In this document: positions 37,716-45,421 of the stretch, one piece after another
How the letters are laid out: each line of letters begins with the position of its first letter
How positions within the stretch are numbered: position 1 is the first letter of the stretch
Origin: Anaerococcus marasmi
GTDB lineage: Bacteria > Bacillota > Clostridia > Tissierellales > Peptoniphilaceae
DNA: 64,000 nucleotides
Assembly: GCF_900290195.1 (NCBI RefSeq)
Contig: NZ_OLMF01000004.1
Location: forward strand, 1 to 64,000
Reading direction: 5' to 3'
The notes under the pieces: generated by a model
Seen by the model: only the letters and a program-made list of their open reading frames with translations
What the model was told of the DNA's origin: nothing
Databases searched by the model: none
Position numbers and translations under genes: made by a program

Positions 37716-39545
37716 GTATGACGGGCATGTTCTAATGCTGGGGTGAAAATCCCTACAGAGCGTAGTTACCAACGAATCTAATAGCGACCCCGAAGTTTTA
37801 GATGGCGACATCTAGGAGAGAAGAACGGGTAGCGAAATCGTGGCTTGACGAACAGGAACAGAATATAAGGCGTAACAGGTGGGCAAGCTAGCAAGAGATA
37901 GCAAAGACCCAAAAGGTAACCGTAAACCCAAAGCGTAAATTCTGCAAGTAAACGATGAAAGTATTAGGGCTTATCCCGTGAGGTCTCATAGGCGACACAG
38001 TAGTAACAACGAACTATGAGAAGTCAGCAGAAGTCATAGTAGGTGGAAACACCGAAGGACCGAACAATTTAAAAGCACAAGCAAAATGTAAGTAGCATAA
38101 CAAATCTGACAGAGAAAGTAGAAGAAACGTAAATGAACTCAAAATCTCACACCTAAGAAAAAAGTTATGCAAGCGGAAAGGAGCAAGTGCACACATGGAA
38201 GATAAATTAATAAGTCAAATCCTAAACCCAGAAAATATGCACCAAGCCAAAGTAAAAGTCATCTCCAACAAAGGAGCAGCCGGAACAGACGGAATAAGTG
38301 TAAAAGAAATAGATGAATACATCAAAGAAAATTGGGCAAGGATAAGACAAGAAATAATCGAAAGACGCTACAAACCACAACCAGTACTTCGAGTAGAAAT
38401 CCCAAAACCAAACGGAGGAAAAAGAAAACTCGGAATACCAACAGTAATGGACAGAATAATCCAACAAGCAATCGTACAAGTACTAACCCCGATAATAGAC
38501 AAAAGATTTTCTGAAACGAGCTATGGCTTCAGACCAGGAAGAAACTGTCAAATGGCAATAACCAAAAGCCTAGAATACCTAAACGACGGATATAAATGGG
38601 TAGTAGACATAGACCTAGAAAAATTCTTCGACAAAGTCCCACAAGATAAACTAATGAGCATAGTCCATGAACATATCAAAGCACCAGACACAGAATCACT
38701 AATCAGAAAATATCTAAAAGCGGGAATAATGAACAAAGGCATATATGAAAAAAGTGAAATAGGAACCCCACAAGGAGGAAACCTATCACCACTCCTAAGC
38801 AACATCATGCTAGACAAACTAGACAAAGAACTAGAAGCAAGAAAACTTAGATACACAAGATATGCAGACGACTGCTTAATATTTGTAAGAAGTAAAGCAG
38901 CAGCTACAAGAGTAATGCACTCCATAACAAGATTCATAGAAAAGGAACTTGGACTAAAAGTAAATGCAGAAAAAAGCAAAATAACAAGACCAAGCAAAAT
39001 AAAATATCTTGGATTTGGCTACTGGGAAGACAACAGAACAAATCAATGGAAAGCACGAGTCCATGAAACATCATTTAAAAGATTCAAAAATAAAATAAAG
39101 AAACTAACCACAAGAAAATGGTCAGTATCCTTAGAATACAGAATCAAAAAGATAAATGAAGTAACAAGAGGCTGGATAAACTATTTTAAAATAGCGAGCA
39201 TGAAAGGTAAACTAAAAGGTTTCAGCGAGCATTTAAGAACCAGACTAAGAATAATATGCTGGAAAATGTGGAAAGTACCAAAGAAAAGACAATGGGCGTT
39301 AAGAAAAATGGGAGTAGTAAAAGACCTAGCAAGACTAACATCCTATTGTGGAAACAGATACTACTTTGTAGCAACAAAAACCTGCTTAGTAAGAACAATC
39401 ACCAAAGAAAGATTAAGCAAAACAGGCTTAATTGACCCTTATGATTACTACATAAGCAGGACATGTGTAAATTAAATTGAACCGCCGTATGCCGAACGGC
39501 ACGTACGGTGGTGTGAAAGGGGCTAGATCTTAGCCCCTATTCGAT
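37716..39545 (+). mobile_element. Group II intron
   Basis: About 1.83 kb. 5' end proposed at GTATGACGGG (37716), near the GUGYG consensus. Long structured non-coding domains I-III fill 37716-38194 and the maturase gene lies in domain IV. Domain V is at about 39481-39517 (ACCGCCGTATGCC, GAAC loop, GGCACGTACGG with the two-base bulge). Domain VI is GGGGCTA-GATCT-TAGCCCC, and the 3' end is TATTCGAT at 39545. Insertion just after a terminator hairpin and a maturase lacking an endonuclease domain fit class C. Ends are inferred. Confidence 0.8.
38195..39475 (+). CDS. ltrA: Group II intron reverse transcriptase/maturase
   Basis: 426 residues. Reverse transcriptase domain with FRPGRNC near residue 115, the DIDLEKFFD motif near 135, GTPQGGNLSPLLSN near 191 and the catalytic YADD at about 225. 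The maturase X domain (GIIM) follows with TRGWINYFKIA near 330. There is no HNH endonuclease domain, as in class C introns. GGAG lies upstream of the ATG. Apparently intact, so the intron may still splice and move. Confidence 0.95.
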   Translation: MEDKLISQILNPENMHQAKVKVISNKGAAGTDGISVKEIDEYIKENWARIRQEIIERRYKPQPVLRVEIPKPNGGKRKLGIPTVMDRIIQQAIVQVLTPIIDKRFSETSYGFRPGRNCQMAITKSLEYLNDGYKWVVDIDLEKFFDKVPQDKLMSIVHEHIKAPDTESLIRKYLKAGIMNKGIYEKSEIGTPQGGNLSPLLSNIMLDKLDKELEARKLRYTRYADDCLIFVRSKAAATRVMHSITRFIEKELGLKVNAEKSKITRPSKIKYLGFGYWEDNRTNQWKARVHETSFKRFKNKIKKLTTRKWSVSLEYRIKKINEVTRGWINYFKIASMKGKLKGFSEHLRTRLRIICWKMWKVPKKRQWALRKMGVVKDLARLTSYCGNRYYFVATKTCLVRTITKERLSKTGLIDPYDYYISRTCVN

Positions 39546-39557
39546 TGGAGTGATAAA

Positions 39558-39913
39558 GTGCCAAGAAAACCTAAGAGACCATGTTACATCCAGGTTGTCC
39601 AGAGTTAGTTGATGGACGATTCTGTAAGAAGCATGAGAAAGAATATAACAAGAATTATGAAAAATATAAACGAGACCCTAAAACTCATAAGCGATATGGA
39701 AAAGCATGGAGACTCATAAGAAAAAGATATGTAGCAGAGCATCCACTTTGTGAGATGTGTTTAAAAGAAAATAGAATAACAAAGGTAGAGGAAGTACATC
39801 ACATACTTCCTCTTTCTCTTGGTGGAACTAATGATGAAGATAATCTTATGAGTCTTTGTAAATCATGTCACTCAAAGATTCATGCAAAGAGTGGGGATAG
39901 ATTTGGAGGATAG
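39558..39913 (+). pseudogene. Phage HNH endonuclease, frameshifted
   Basis: A GTG start with GGAGTGAT upstream encodes PRKPKRPC and then runs to a stop. The expected continuation HPGCPELVDGRFCKKHEKEY lies one frame over, from about 39584. A single lost base near 39585 (TCA to TA) explains this. The rest is complete, with CEMC, the VHHILPLSLGG HNH core and CKSCH. Such genes sit upstream of the small terminase in many Firmicute phages and aid DNA packaging. Translation could restart at the ATG 39581. Confidence 0.75.
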
Positions 39914-40052
39914 TTTTTCGTGGGGAGGGGGAGTCTTAATCTCTACGAGTGATTTCCCTACCAACGGTGCCGCCCTCTCACGCACAAAAAAACGGGTTAA
40001 AAGAGGGTATCAAAGAATATCATTCAAAAATCAAAATATTTATTCTGACCTA

Positions 40053-40101
40053 TTGACAATAAAACTTGGCATGATATAATATAAATACCAAGTAAACTTG
40101 G
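40053..40101 (+). promoter_or_regulatory. Promoter and operator of the DUF6442-HTH cassette
   Basis: TTGACA (40053-40058), 16-base spacer, extended TGATATAAT (TATAAT at 40075-40080). A palindrome CCAAGT-AA-ACTTGG (40088-40101) covers the start site and a half site ACTTGG lies in the spacer (about 40064-40069). Autoregulation by the HTH protein encoded downstream is likely. Confidence 0.75.
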
Positions 40102-40124
40102 CAAAAATATAAAGGAGAATTAAT

Positions 40125-40442
40125 ATGAAGAGAGATGAAGTTTTAGCAAGAAGTCGTGAGGAGTATAGAAATCACGATGAGATGATGGTTGATATTTTTA
40201 AAAAGGCAGGCGAAGTTTCCAGCCAAATCGGATTAGCTGTTGCTGCCATCCTATTTGGAATTGAAGCTTTTTTCTTCAATTCCTTTAATTATGGAATACT
40301 AAGTATTTATTTTAGTATTGAAGCAACGAAAGAACTTGTAAAGTATGCAAAACTAAAAGAAAGAAAGCAATTGTTAATGGGGATACTTATGGCGATTATA
40401 GGAATTGCTTTATTTGTAGCTAACCTTATAACATTGAAGTAG
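40125..40442 (+). CDS. DUF6442-family two-helix membrane protein
   Basis: 105 residues. A charged N-terminal helix (residues 1-30, RDEVLARSREEYRNHDEMM) is followed by two pairs of hydrophobic segments (about 35-65 and 83-102). The pattern matches the DUF6442 proteins often found next to a small HTH regulator in Firmicute mobile elements. AAGGAGA precedes the ATG. The function is unknown; the pair behaves like a small self-regulated module. Confidence 0.75.
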   Translation: MKRDEVLARSREEYRNHDEMMVDIFKKAGEVSSQIGLAVAAILFGIEAFFFNSFNYGILSIYFSIEATKELVKYAKLKERKQLLMGILMAIIGIALFVANLITLK

Positions 40443-40451
40443 TGATAGATT

Positions 40452-40658
40452 ATGGATGATAAACTAGTTCTCAAAAATCATTTAAAAGAAGTCAGAAAAG
40501 AAAAAGGCTATTCACAACAACAGTTAGCTGATGAGGTGGGTGTTTCAAGAAACACAATCAGCTCAATTGAAACTGGTCAATTTAACCCTACTGCTAAATT
40601 AGCATTGATACTTTGCATTGCTTTAGAAAAGAAATTTGAGGATCTTTTCTATTTTTAG
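40452..40658 (+). CDS. Cro/CI-type HTH transcriptional regulator
   Basis: 68 residues, one HTH_3 domain: LKEVRKEKGYSQQQLADEVGV with the recognition helix SRNTISSIETGQ, and a short LEKKFEDLFYF tail. It follows the DUF6442 gene by nine bases and should bind the CCAAGT palindrome upstream of the pair. A strong terminator follows. Confidence 0.9.
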   Translation: MDDKLVLKNHLKEVRKEKGYSQQQLADEVGVSRNTISSIETGQFNPTAKLALILCIALEKKFEDLFYF

Positions 40659-40675
40659 ACAAACATAGTTAAACT

Positions 40676-40724
40676 AAAATCTCCCTACAGTAAACAATAT
40701 TGTTCATTGAAGGGAGATTTTATA
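40676..40724 (+). terminator. Terminator of the DUF6442-HTH cassette
   Basis: AAAATCTCCCT (40676-40686) with AGGGAGATTTT (40711-40721), with AACAAT/ATTGTT inside, then T-rich. Confidence 0.85.
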
Positions 40725-40747
40725 TTTAAGTATTAGGAGGTGATACT

Positions 40748-41326
40748 ATCGCTAAAGACGGAACATACAGAGGTGGAAGAAGAGTAAAAGCAGGAGGGAA
40801 ACCACAGCCTGCTGCTGAAAAAATAGAAAAAGGTAAAAAGGTAGAAATTTTAATGAACGATATTCCTACATTTACTCCAGAAGAAATAGATGCAGTTGAC
40901 TTACCAGATGGGGCTGTTCTTTATGGACCGGATATGCCTACACCAAGTGATTAGCTATCTGCAAAGCAAAGAAATGGAATACCACTTGGTGCTGATAAAA
41001 TATATAAAGAGACTTGGGGCTGGTTAAAACAGAGAAACTGTGAAAACTTGGTAAATCCAAGATTGTTAGAATCTTACTCCCAGGCTTTTACAAGATACAA
41101 TCAATGTGAAAAGGCAATAAGTCAATTTGGTCTTTTAGGAAAGCATCCTACGAGTGGAGGAGTTATTACGTCTTCCTTTGTGCAGATGTCTAATCAGTTT
41201 CAAAAAACAGTCAACCTTTTATGGTATGAGATTTACGACATTGTGAAAGAGAACTGTATTGAAATCTATGAACACTATGGAGAAGATATGATGGAAAAAT
41301 TATTAAGGCAAAAGGAGGTATTTATA
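40748..41326 (+). pseudogene. Phage terminase small subunit, decayed
   Basis: After an AGGAGG the frame opens with ATC GCT, so the usual ATG appears lost. It encodes KDGTYRGGRRVKAGGKPQP, the hallmark N-terminus of P27-type small terminases, up to GPDMPTPSD and a TAG at 40952. In the same frame it continues LSAKQRNGIPLGADKIYKE through the YNQCEKAI and FVQMSNQFQK segments, the normal remainder of the protein. One nonsense change and a lost start therefore inactivated it. It would have recognised phage DNA for packaging. Confidence 0.8.
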
Positions 41327-41650
41327 TTGTTTGAAAAAGTAAATCCAATGCATCCAGACAAAATAGCGAATTGCATTGCAGAATCAATTGTAGATTTATC
41401 ATATAAGGAAAAATAAAATTCTAAAATAGCAGTTGAAGTTTTGCTGGGACATGGAAATTGTCATGTGATTATTGAAACGGACTGCAATCTAAATAAAAAA
41501 TAAATTGAAACAGCGATTAAGAGGTTAGGAGGAGATGTCATAGCAGATATTAAAATATTAAAACAGGATATCCACATATATAAGAATCAAAAAGAAAAGA
41601 TAAGATGTGGAAATGATATAAGTGAATTTGTTTATGATGACAGGGATTGA
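41327..41650 (+). pseudogene. Phage-type S-adenosylmethionine synthetase fragment
   Basis: AAGGAGG (41312-41318) precedes a TTG start. The frame gives NPMHPDKIANCIAESIVDL, a stop at 41414, then KIAVEVLLGHGNCHVIIETD, a stop at 41501, and IKRLGGDVIAD...IRCGNDI before the last stop at 41648. HPDKIA, VEVL-GHG and IRCG are MetK motifs, in the truncated phage-encoded form often located beside the small terminase. Two nonsense codons and a missing C-terminus show decay. Confidence 0.7.
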
Positions 41651-41842
41651 TTGTTTTTAATATGTGTTTAAATATATAAAAATATAATAGATCTTATAGG
41701 AAGCACTAATAAGAAAGCCAGTAAAATCATAATTTTATTTATTCTGCAGCAGGCCCTTTTTTCTAATTCCTTATTTCTTATCAATAGAAAAAGAAGGCTC
41801 CTTTGAGTATAATGAGAAAAGATTAAAGATAAAGGAATGATT

Positions 41843-42544
41843 ATGGATAATTTAAATATACCGACCCATGTTGCCATAGTTCTTGATGGGAATGGCAGAT
41901 GGGCAAAAAAGAAGCATATGCCTAGGACTTATGGTCACAAAAATGGGGCCGAGAATGTCGTAGATATTTGTCTTTATGCAAAAGAGCGTGGGGTAAAGTA
42001 TATGACTCTTTACGCTTTTTCGACAGAAAACTGGAAGAGACCTCTCGATGAAGTCAATTATCTGATGAAGCTTGTGATTAAGTTTATTGACAGCAAGCTA
42101 GATATTTTGATGGAGGAAAATTGTAAGCTTAATTTCATAGGAGATTTGGAAAAGCTACCAGCTTCTACTAAGGAAATTTGTATTAGGGCTATGGAAGATA
42201 CTAAGGATAATGATGAGATTACCTTAAATATCGCCCTAAACTACGGAGGTCGTGACGAGCTAGTCCACGCCTTTAAGGCCATGATAGATGATGGAATTAG
42301 TAAGGAAGATATTATTACTGAAGAGATGATTTCTTCCTACCTATATACCAAAGACCAACCAGATCCTGACCTCCTTATAAGACCAGGTGGGGAGATTAGA
42401 CTATCTAATTTCTTGATCTACCAGCTTGCCTATGCGGAGTTTTATTTTACAGATACCTTGTGGCCTGACTTTGATAGGTTGGCTTTTGATGAGGCCTTGG
42501 AGGAGTTTTCTAGGAGAAATAGAAGATACGGAGCCTTGTCATGA
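41843..42544 (+). CDS. uppS: Undecaprenyl diphosphate synthase (isoprenyl transferase)
   Basis: 233 residues. Makes the C55 lipid carrier for wall synthesis. VAIVLDGNGRWAKK with the catalytic Asp near residue 16, GHKNGAENV, LYAFSTENWKRP, and the C-terminal RPGGEIRLSNF plus the DTLWPDF segment. ATG 41843 is favoured by AAAGGA six bases upstream; an ATG two codons earlier is too close to it. ATGA overlap with cdsA. Confidence 0.95.
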   Translation: MDNLNIPTHVAIVLDGNGRWAKKKHMPRTYGHKNGAENVVDICLYAKERGVKYMTLYAFSTENWKRPLDEVNYLMKLVIKFIDSKLDILMEENCKLNFIGDLEKLPASTKEICIRAMEDTKDNDEITLNIALNYGGRDELVHAFKAMIDDGISKEDIITEEMISSYLYTKDQPDPDLLIRPGGEIRLSNFLIYQLAYAEFYFTDTLWPDFDRLAFDEALEEFSRRNRRYGALS

Positions 42545-43317
42545 ACTTGTTTAATAGGGCAATCGGTGGAGCTATAATCCTTGCTCTTTTGATTCTAATA
42601 ACATTTCTAGGAAGAATTCCCCTAGCTATTGGGGTTATGATCTTCTCCTATATTGCCCTTCATGAGATGAAAGAGGCTCTGGCAAAGATTGGGATTACTC
42701 TTCCTATGAAGCTTTTGTATGTGACTAATACGATAATCATGCTTGCAGCCTATGTCAATAATTCTGATATTTATATAGCAAGCCTTGTGGTTTCTGTAAT
42801 TTTCATGATGATGTATATTATCTTGAAGGGTCATTACAGCCTCTATGATGGTTTTGCAACATCCTTTGTCTTACTTTATGTATCACTTTTGATGAGTCAT
42901 ATATTAAGGATAGAGGATGTAAATTTCGTATGGCTTTTGTATATTACAGCTTGGGGATCAGATACTTTTGCTTATCTAGTTGGTTCAACCATAGGTAAGC
43001 GTAAGTTTGAATCTATAAAGCACATTAGTCCCAACAAGACTATCGAGGGATCAATCGGTGGAATAGTAGGGGCTTGTATCCTAAATTCAATCTTTATCAA
43101 TGAATTTGGCCTCGGTGTTAAGATTTATGAAGTCATAATTTTTACGATTATTGCAGCTGTTTTGTCTCAGATTGGAGACTTGATAGCTTCGTTTATTAAG
43201 AGAAAAACTGGAGTCAAGGATTTTGGTCATATTATTCCAGGCCATGGAGGAATCCTCGACAGGTTTGACTCCATGCTTTTTATAGCTCCAGTTTTATATT
43301 TGTTTTCAAGATTATAA
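42541..43317 (+). CDS. cdsA: Phosphatidate cytidylyltransferase
   Basis: 258 residues, about eight membrane helices. Makes CDP-diacylglycerol. SPNKTIEGSIGG near residue 163 and the family signature from GDLIASFIKRK to DFGHIIPGHGGILDRFDS near 216-246. Its place after uppS is standard. Confidence 0.95.
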   Translation: MNLFNRAIGGAIILALLILITFLGRIPLAIGVMIFSYIALHEMKEALAKIGITLPMKLLYVTNTIIMLAAYVNNSDIYIASLVVSVIFMMMYIILKGHYSLYDGFATSFVLLYVSLLMSHILRIEDVNFVWLLYITAWGSDTFAYLVGSTIGKRKFESIKHISPNKTIEGSIGGIVGACILNSIFINEFGLGVKIYEVIIFTIIAAVLSQIGDLIASFIKRKTGVKDFGHIIPGHGGILDRFDSMLFIAPVLYLFSRL

Positions 43318-43326
43318 GGAGAGTTG

Positions 43327-44340
43327 ATGAGTAAAATAATTATAGCTATAGTAATGTTCCTGTTTTTGATTCTTATTCATGAATTTGGACATTTTCTTAT
43401 AGCGAAAGCATCTGGAATAAAGGTAAATGAGTTTGCCATTGGTATGGGGCCTGCTATATTAAAAAAGCAGGGCGGGGAGACTCTTTATTCCCTAAGACTC
43501 ATACCAATCGGTGGCTACTGCGCTATGGAGGGAGAGGATGATGAAAGTTCAGATCCTAGGTCCTACGATAGGGCACCTGCCAAGAGTAAATTTTTTACAA
43601 TTCTTGCAGGACCTTTGATGAATTTACTCCTTGCAGTAATTATATTTTTTGTAGTTGCCCTTAATACAGGCGTTGCTACAAAAACTATCGGAGGATTTAG
43701 TAAGGATTCTCCTGCTAAGGCCGCTGGTGTAGAAGTGGGAGATGAAGTAGTAAGGCTTGCTGATAAAGATGTAACAAGCTTTACCGATATTTCTCCTATC
43801 CTAAACGAATATTACAAAAATAGGGATAAGGATGAAGATATTTCCCTAGAAGTTTTATCCGGTAATGAGAGTAAAACTTATAAGATAAGCCCTATGGAAG
43901 AAAATGGATCTTACTATCTTGGAATAGAGTCAAAGCTTAGAAAGGCTGGATTTGTGGAAGCTATTAAGCTGGGCTTTGTAGAAACAGGCAAAAACATTGC
44001 CCTAATCTTTGTAGTTTTGGGTAGACTTTTTACAGGAAAGATCGCCTTTTCAGCCCTTTCAGGTCCCGTAGGAGTGGTTAAGGAGCTAGGTAACCAAGCC
44101 CAAAATGGTTTGATGAGCCTTTTATATTTCTTAGGCTATATCAGTGTCAACCTCGGAGTATTCAACCTCCTTCCAATACCAGCCCTAGATGGGTCAAAGA
44201 TAGTAAGCGCTCTTTATGAGATGATTACTGGCAAGCGTGTAAACAAAAAATTTGAAGAAAAAATTACAGTAGTAGGTTTCGTTATTCTTTTGGGACTTAT
44301 ACTTGTGATTTCAATAAAAGATATAATTAATCTATTCTAA
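43327..44340 (+). CDS. rseP: RIP metalloprotease (RseP/RasP, site-2 protease)
   Basis: 337 residues. Intramembrane zinc protease: HEFGHFLIAKASG near residue 19 (HExxH), a PDZ domain at about 115-195, and NLLPIPALDGSK near 280 supplying the third ligand. Four membrane helices. It cleaves anti-sigma factors and remnant signal peptides in relatives. The usual upstream neighbour dxr is missing. AAGGAG precedes ATG 43327. Confidence 0.93.
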   Translation: MSKIIIAIVMFLFLILIHEFGHFLIAKASGIKVNEFAIGMGPAILKKQGGETLYSLRLIPIGGYCAMEGEDDESSDPRSYDRAPAKSKFFTILAGPLMNLLLAVIIFFVVALNTGVATKTIGGFSKDSPAKAAGVEVGDEVVRLADKDVTSFTDISPILNEYYKNRDKDEDISLEVLSGNESKTYKISPMEENGSYYLGIESKLRKAGFVEAIKLGFVETGKNIALIFVVLGRLFTGKIAFSALSGPVGVVKELGNQAQNGLMSLLYFLGYISVNLGVFNLLPIPALDGSKIVSALYEMITGKRVNKKFEEKITVVGFVILLGLILVISIKDIINLF

Positions 44341-44350
44341 AGGAGATAAA

Positions 44351-45421
44351 ATGAGAAAGAAAACTAAGAAGATTTATGTGGGAGATGTCGCAGTAGGAGG
44401 CGACTCTCCTATTTCTGTCCAATCAATGACAACAGCAAAGACAAGCGATATAGAAAAGGTAGTTGCACAGATTAATGCCCTAGAGGAAGCAGGTTGTGAT
44501 ATAGCAAGATCTGCCATAAACTCCATAGAAGATGCCAAGGCAATTGTTGAGATTAAGAAAAGAACTAACATACCACTTGTAGCAGACATCCAGTTTGACT
44601 ATAAGCTTGCCCTTGCTGCGGTAGAATATGGTTGTGATTGTCTAAGATACAATCCTGGTAATATCGGAGGTAGCGATAAGGTTAAGCTTCTTGTAGATAA
44701 GTGTAAGGAGAAAAACATCCCTATAAGGATTGGGGTAAATTCAGGCTCTATATCTAGAGAAATCGTAGATAGATTCGGTGGAGTAAACTCAGATTCCCTA
44801 GTAGCAAGTGCCCTAGAGGAAGTTAAGATCCTAGAGGATATGGACTTTACCGATATCAAGATTTCTGTTAAGTCAAGCGATGTAAATACAATGATCGATG
44901 CCTACAGGAAATTATCAGATAAGGTTGACTACCCACTCCACCTTGGTGTAACAGAAGCAGGTCCCTTGTACCAAGCCCTTGTCAAATCCTCTATCGGCAT
45001 AGGCTCTCTACTTAAAGATGGGATAGGAGATACTATCAGAGTTTCAATCACAGGAGATATCTTAGAAGAAGTTAAGGCAGGAAAGGCAATCCTTAAGGCC
45101 CTTAATCTAAGACGAGATGGCCTAGATATAGTATCTTGCCCAACATGTTCAAGAACTACGGTAAATCTTCCTGAAATAGTAAAGGAAGTTGAGGAGAAAA
45201 GTAAGGGATTAGATATCTCTGCTAAGGTTGCCATCATGGGTTGTCCTGTAAATGGACCAGGAGAGAGCAAGGAAGCAGATTATGGGATATCAGCAGCAAA
45301 TGGCATGGGCTTTCTCTTTAAGAATGGCAAGACTATCAAGAAGGTTAGAGAAGATGAGATAGTAGATACTTTGATAGAAACTTTAATAGAAAGCAAAGAA
45401 GATGAGAATAGACCTTCATAA
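44351..45421 (+). CDS. ispG: 4-hydroxy-3-methylbut-2-enyl diphosphate synthase
   Basis: 356 residues. Fe-S enzyme of the MEP isoprenoid route. TIM barrel, then a C-terminal [4Fe-4S] domain: SCPTCSRT near residue 262 and GCPVNGPGESK near 300. AAGGAGA precedes the ATG. Its end overlaps polC by 20 bases. It implies a MEP pathway, so dxr should exist elsewhere on the chromosome. Confidence 0.95.
   Translation: MRKKTKKIYVGDVAVGGDSPISVQSMTTAKTSDIEKVVAQINALEEAGCDIARSAINSIEDAKAIVEIKKRTNIPLVADIQFDYKLALAAVEYGCDCLRYNPGNIGGSDKVKLLVDKCKEKNIPIRIGVNSGSISREIVDRFGGVNSDSLVASALEEVKILEDMDFTDIKISVKSSDVNTMIDAYRKLSDKVDYPLHLGVTEAGPLYQALVKSSIGIGSLLKDGIGDTIRVSITGDILEEVKAGKAILKALNLRRDGLDIVSCPTCSRTTVNLPEIVKEVEEKSKGLDISAKVAIMGCPVNGPGESKEADYGISAANGMGFLFKNGKTIKKVREDEIVDTLIETLIESKEDENRPS

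Noticed and set aside
38222-38997. Long antisense frames within the maturase gene
   Set aside because: Shadow frames of a well-supported reverse transcriptase.
41668-41877. Minus-strand hydrophobic frame before uppS
   Set aside because: Overlaps the uppS start, lacks a ribosome site and looks like AT-rich chance coding.
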